64,000 bases of DNA, taken from Cladobotryum mycophilum (Eukaryota > Ascomycota > Sordariomycetes > Hypocreales > Hypocreaceae). The translations under genes and the position numbers were made by a program. Positions 60,557-64,000 of this stretch are shown piece after piece. The notes below the pieces were generated by a model that saw only the letters and a list, made by a program, of their open reading frames with translations, did no database searches and was not told the origin of the DNA. Each line of letters opens with the position of its first letter. The first letter of the stretch is position 1. The DNA lies in the NCBI GenBank assembly GCA_036429605.1, contig CM071591.1, positions 1,488,001 to 1,552,000 on the forward strand, given 5' to 3'.

Positions 60557-61676
60557 ATGAGTCGGAGCCTTACTAGGTTGCCCTCACTCAGAAGCACCTC
60601 CACCTCCACATCCTCCCCCATCGTCGCAACTGGTCGTCGAAGCTATGCTGTAGCCACTGGAGCTCCACGGTTTCAGGTCTTCAATCGACGAACAAAATGG
60701 CTCCAGAAGGAGCGCGCGGCTGCGAATGCAGAAGAGAGTCGTCAGGCTGACTACCTAAAAGACGAGGTCGCTCTACGGCTTACAGAACGATTGCTGGTGA
60801 GTTATCCGGCTTCATACCTTGAGAGTGTATAGACAGGCCTCTAACGATAATCTAGGATATCAATCGTCATTTCCCCAAGGTCCTCGACCTCGGCGCCAAC
60901 TCTTGCAACATCGCACGAGCTCTAACTCTCCATAACCTCGACCCTGACCCTTCCAATTCCGCATCCCCTCCTCCACTGTCTACCCGCATCTCCGAACTCG
61001 TCGCAACCGATTCATCCGAAACTCGTCTCTACCGAGATGCCGACGACGACTTCAACAAAACGCTCAACGTCACCAGGCTAGTACTGGAGGACGAGGAAAC
61101 TCTCCCCTTTGAACCAGAGTCCTTCGACTTGGTCCTGAGCTCCCTCAGCATGCACTGGATCAACGACCTCCCCGGCATCCTGCAGCAAATCAATAGCGTC
61201 CTCAAGCCGGACAGCCCCTTCATCGGCGCCATGCTCGGCGGAGACACCCTCTTCGAGCTGCGAACCTCCCTACAACTAGCCGAACAGGAGAGAAGAGGTG
61301 GCATGTCCCCCCACGTCTCCCCCTAGCAGACGTGCGAGACGTCGGTGGTCTTCTTCAAAAAGCAGGGTTCAAGATGCTCACCGTCGACGTCGATGATATC
61401 ATAGTCGACTACCCAGACATGTTCGCCCTGATGCAGGACCTCCAGGCCATGGGGGAGAGCAACGCAATCATCAACCGGGAGATGGGGCCTATCAGGAGAG
61501 ACGTCTTGCTGGCAGCTGACGCCATCTACCGCGAACTGCATGGCAACCCCGATGGGTCGATCCCAGCAACGTTTAGGATTATACACATGATTGGATGGCG
61601 CGAGGGCGGGAATCAACCTCAGCCACTCGCCAGAGGGAGTGGCCAAACAAGTTTAAAGGACATATTAGAGAAGTAG
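60557..61676 (+). CDS. NDUFAF5: NDUFAF5-type methyltransferase-fold complex I assembly factor, with one frame break
   Basis: Mitochondrial matrix protein with a SAM-methyltransferase fold. The human homologue hydroxylates an Arg of NDUFS7 during complex I assembly. Exon 1 60557-60796; intron 60797-60855 (GTGAGT...TCTAG); exon 2 60856-61676, about 350 residues. The N terminus (Ser/Thr/Arg-rich, no acidic residues in ~30) looks like a mitochondrial presequence; an in-frame ATG at 60527 would add ten residues. Then RFQVFNRRTKWLQKERAA (~38), the SAM motif VLDLGANSCNIARA (~88), FDLVLSSLSMHWINDLPG (~165) and LGGDTLFELR (~210). Frame is lost at the C5 run 61319-61323: one frame ends in a TAG at 61324-61326, the next continues with the family's C terminus (LLQKAGF, then DVDDIIVDYPDMFALMQDLQAMGESNA). 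One more C makes it continuous. Convergent with ARPC5. Confidence 0.88.
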
Positions 61677-61938
61677 TAGCTGGAGCGCACACACACACAC
61701 AGCCTCCATGCAAGACCCATGATGTAGAGTAACGATATCAAACGATATAACAGTCAAGTGACAGGTTTATGTGGAATACCACGAATCATGTTGTCCCACG
61801 TCTGTGTCCCACGTCTGTCATCGTATTTTTGGCCCTCCTCAAAACAAGTTTTTTTTTATGTATATGCAGTAACTCCTAAATCAATCCTTCTAACAGTATC
61901 TTATCTCACTCTCTCCCTCTCCCTCTCCATCGCTCGCC

Positions 61939-62742
61939 CTACACCCGTCGCCAGTCCGTCATAGTTCGTCCGATGCAGCCCAATCCAGCCACCTCCACCA
62001 ACTTCTCATGCCAGCTCAGCAACACACTCATGGCCGCCGATGCCGGTTCGTTGGAGGCGCCCGGGCGAGTCGAAATCTGGCTGAAGCCGGTGGACTGGGG
62101 TGTCATCCTAGCGGGAGTCTTGAATCCGGGCGTTGATGACGCCTGCGGTCCGGAGGCCATGCCCTTGTAGCTAATTATCGTACGTCATTTAGCACAAGTT
62201 TGAAGTTGGGAGTGGGCTGGTGCTAACTCACATGTACTTCATCAACACGTCGAGCAACTCGCTTCCGCCTTGGGATGCGTAGATGCCCTTGAGCAAGGGC
62301 GTCATGTCGCTCGCCTTGATAGACTGCAACACCTCAATGATGGTCTGCAAATGTGCGTCCTAGAATACGACACTGAATCAGTATTATTGTCATTTCCCCT
62401 TGTCCACCAACGTCATCATCCTTTGCATCCCGATCTTCTTCTTCGCTCAGTCATCCCAAAGGGGGAGAGGGGGGCAGCGGTTCATACCTTTGCTCCATCC
62501 GTGCCATTATACACCGGCGTCTCCAGACACCCTCTCAACGCACCCTCCGCATCACCTCCCCTAATCAGCTGCCTGACCTGCGTGGCAAGCTGTCGCGCTT
62601 CCGCTTCGCTAATCTCGGGCTGTGGGGGGTGCAGCGTCGAGGTGTCAAAGTTGAAGCTCGAATCTTCGGTCAGGGCGTCGATGTTGATTGTACGCCAGGC
62701 ATCGCTGAGCGTCGCCGAGGTGTGCTGCTGAATGATGGACAT
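61939..62742 (-). CDS. arpc5: Arp2/3 complex 16-kDa subunit (ARPC5)
   Basis: Smallest helical subunit of the actin-nucleating Arp2/3 complex; 204 residues, usual for fungi. Minus-strand exons 62742-62488, 62359-62232, 62170-61939; introns 62360-62487 (GTATGA...TTCTAG) and 62171-62231 (GTGAGT...ATTAG) are in frame. The start at 62742 (GAAACATGT) opens with the family N terminus. Recognisable blocks are ARQLATQVRQLIRGGDAEGAL (~50-70), DAHLQTIIEVLQSIK at the start of exon 2, and LLSWHEKLVEVAGLGCIGR (~180-198). A Ser/Thr/Pro-rich fungal insertion occupies ~135-165. Intact. Confidence 0.93.
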
Positions 62743-64000
62743 GTTTCGCTTTTTTTGCCTACGGAGTTGCCTGTGGGTGATCACTGGGTGGAGGGTGTTG
62801 TCGACGGGAGGAGGTTGAAGCTATAGCTTCTCGTTGTCGAAGCTGCGTGGTGAAGCTCGGTGTCGGTTTGGTGATGCGGCGTCACTGTGGCGGGGCACGA
62901 TTACGGCGGGCCCAATGTGGGGAGTTTGCGCCATGGTTGGTGCCGTCAGTTGCGTTAGCAGGCAACTTTGTTCTTATACGGTATCTCTACTGCACTCCCA
63001 GTACTGCACTAACTTCCTATATCTACAGGAGGACCACCGACGCGAAATTGATCACAAAGAGTTACACACGATTAAGATATTTCTCTTAATTCATTTGAGA
63101 GATTCTTGAAAAGTTTATCACATAGCTCATTACCTTATTTCGCTATTTCTTTTCAAATAATATCTCAAAGGTAACACTGGCTTGCAGTATAGTAGGAAGT
63201 TAGTAAACATTTCCCTACCTATGATGAGGTGACTGAAGGTTAAGTGCCAGCGTATGAAACAACTTATCACACAAGCTATAGACATATCGTACGAAACAAA
63301 GAAAGATCAGACATTTAGTATAGAGGCCCAACAAAGACAAGTAACAATCTTCCCACGGTCTTCGAGAAACAATCTACAACTCCACAATCCAAGGCCCCGT
63401 GTAAACATTGCTACCCTACACATGGTGATGATCAGCGGTAGGACATCTTGGAATGACGTAGAGAATCAGCATGAAATAGCGATTCGAAACGAAGCTTGGG
63501 TTTACTCCACAAGATGTAAATCTTCCTAGGTTTGTTCGAGCATCAAATTGCAGTGCTACACAAAGGGTCTTCGTTAGTCCACCTCAATAACAATATAGTC
63601 ATCTCGTCTCTCATTGAGACAACAGTTTCGTCATTGTGTGATAGACTACATGTTTGCCACCGACGGGATAAATCATAGTTGGCATATGCCCCCTAAAACG
63701 GCCGTTCATTCGCCATTAGAGTCTATCAACGTTTGTTCCCTTTCCAAATGTCGTTCGTTTGCTGGGAGATCACGCGCCCGGCCTCTCATGCATGACCGGC
63801 GAACCCCGAAACTCACACGATCTTCCGTTCCTGTATCAGAGGCTCGGAGGACCCCTATTTTCCTAATTCCACTTACCGTACCTGAGTCAGGGCCGAAAGA
63901 GGCAATGATTTGTCTTGCCTCCCCGAGGTTGCAAAGAAAAGAAATACAGCTCACATTTCTTCTTCAGACCATGATGAGAAAAAAGAAAATCCACTAAACT
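62743..64000. other. Right-end region, nothing assignable
   Basis: 62.74-63.0 kb is the ARPC5 promoter. From 63.0 kb onward, open frames are short and on both strands. The longest plausible one (63706-63954, minus, ~82 codons) has no family resemblance and might belong to a gene or element continuing outside the window. Confidence 0.45.

Overview
The window is nuclear DNA of a filamentous ascomycete, probably a sordariomycete and possibly Hypocreales. The evidence is short introns (about 50-165 nt) with GTRNGT donors, CTNAC-type branch points and YAG acceptors, long pyrimidine-rich leaders, and fungal-specific families (EF-hand MscS channel, GT69 mannosyltransferase, Abp2, Sds3-like, a dimodular NRPS). 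The order-level placement is an inference. No rRNA, tRNA, CRISPR array or intact transposon was recognised.

Left part (1-32 kb) has an accessory character. A stand-alone A-T-C-A-T-C NRPS (2.2-8.6 kb) resembles the fumarylalanine synthetase SidE in layout and length, and its first A domain lacks the amino-group-binding Asp. It is followed by a GT69 (CMT1/CAP59-type) mannosyltransferase. Next comes a set of poorly characterised genes: a CorA-like membrane protein, a convergent ankyrin-repeat protein, an unknown 242-codon gene, and a tandem pair of diverged paralogs (23.9 and 25.2 kb) with a shared CX5C motif and no recognised function. A dienelactone-hydrolase family enzyme and an EF-hand MscS channel follow.

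Middle (32-49 kb) is gene-poor: an MFS sugar transporter and an Abp2 homologue sit between intergenic stretches of 3-5 kb rich in microsatellites, strand-asymmetric pyrimidine tracts and TACCTA-type micro-repeats.

Right part (49-63 kb) is compact and mostly housekeeping: an AsaB/CmcJ-type oxidoreductase, an Sds3-like Rpd3L subunit, a probable COG complex subunit, a YggS/PLP-homeostasis protein, AP-2 alpha, an NDUFAF5-type complex I assembly factor and ARPC5. Divergent pairs (COG/YggS; AP-2 alpha/NDUFAF5; ankyrin/unknown) share intergenic promoters. The last 1.2 kb holds nothing recognisable.

A cross-cutting observation is that five genes (NRPS, CorA-like, unknown 21.7 kb gene, Abp2, NDUFAF5) have an apparent frame break of the same sign, each lying at a run of 5 or 6 G/C where one more base would keep the frame. 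Because housekeeping genes are hit as well, homopolymer under-calling in the assembly is more likely than five independent pseudogenes.
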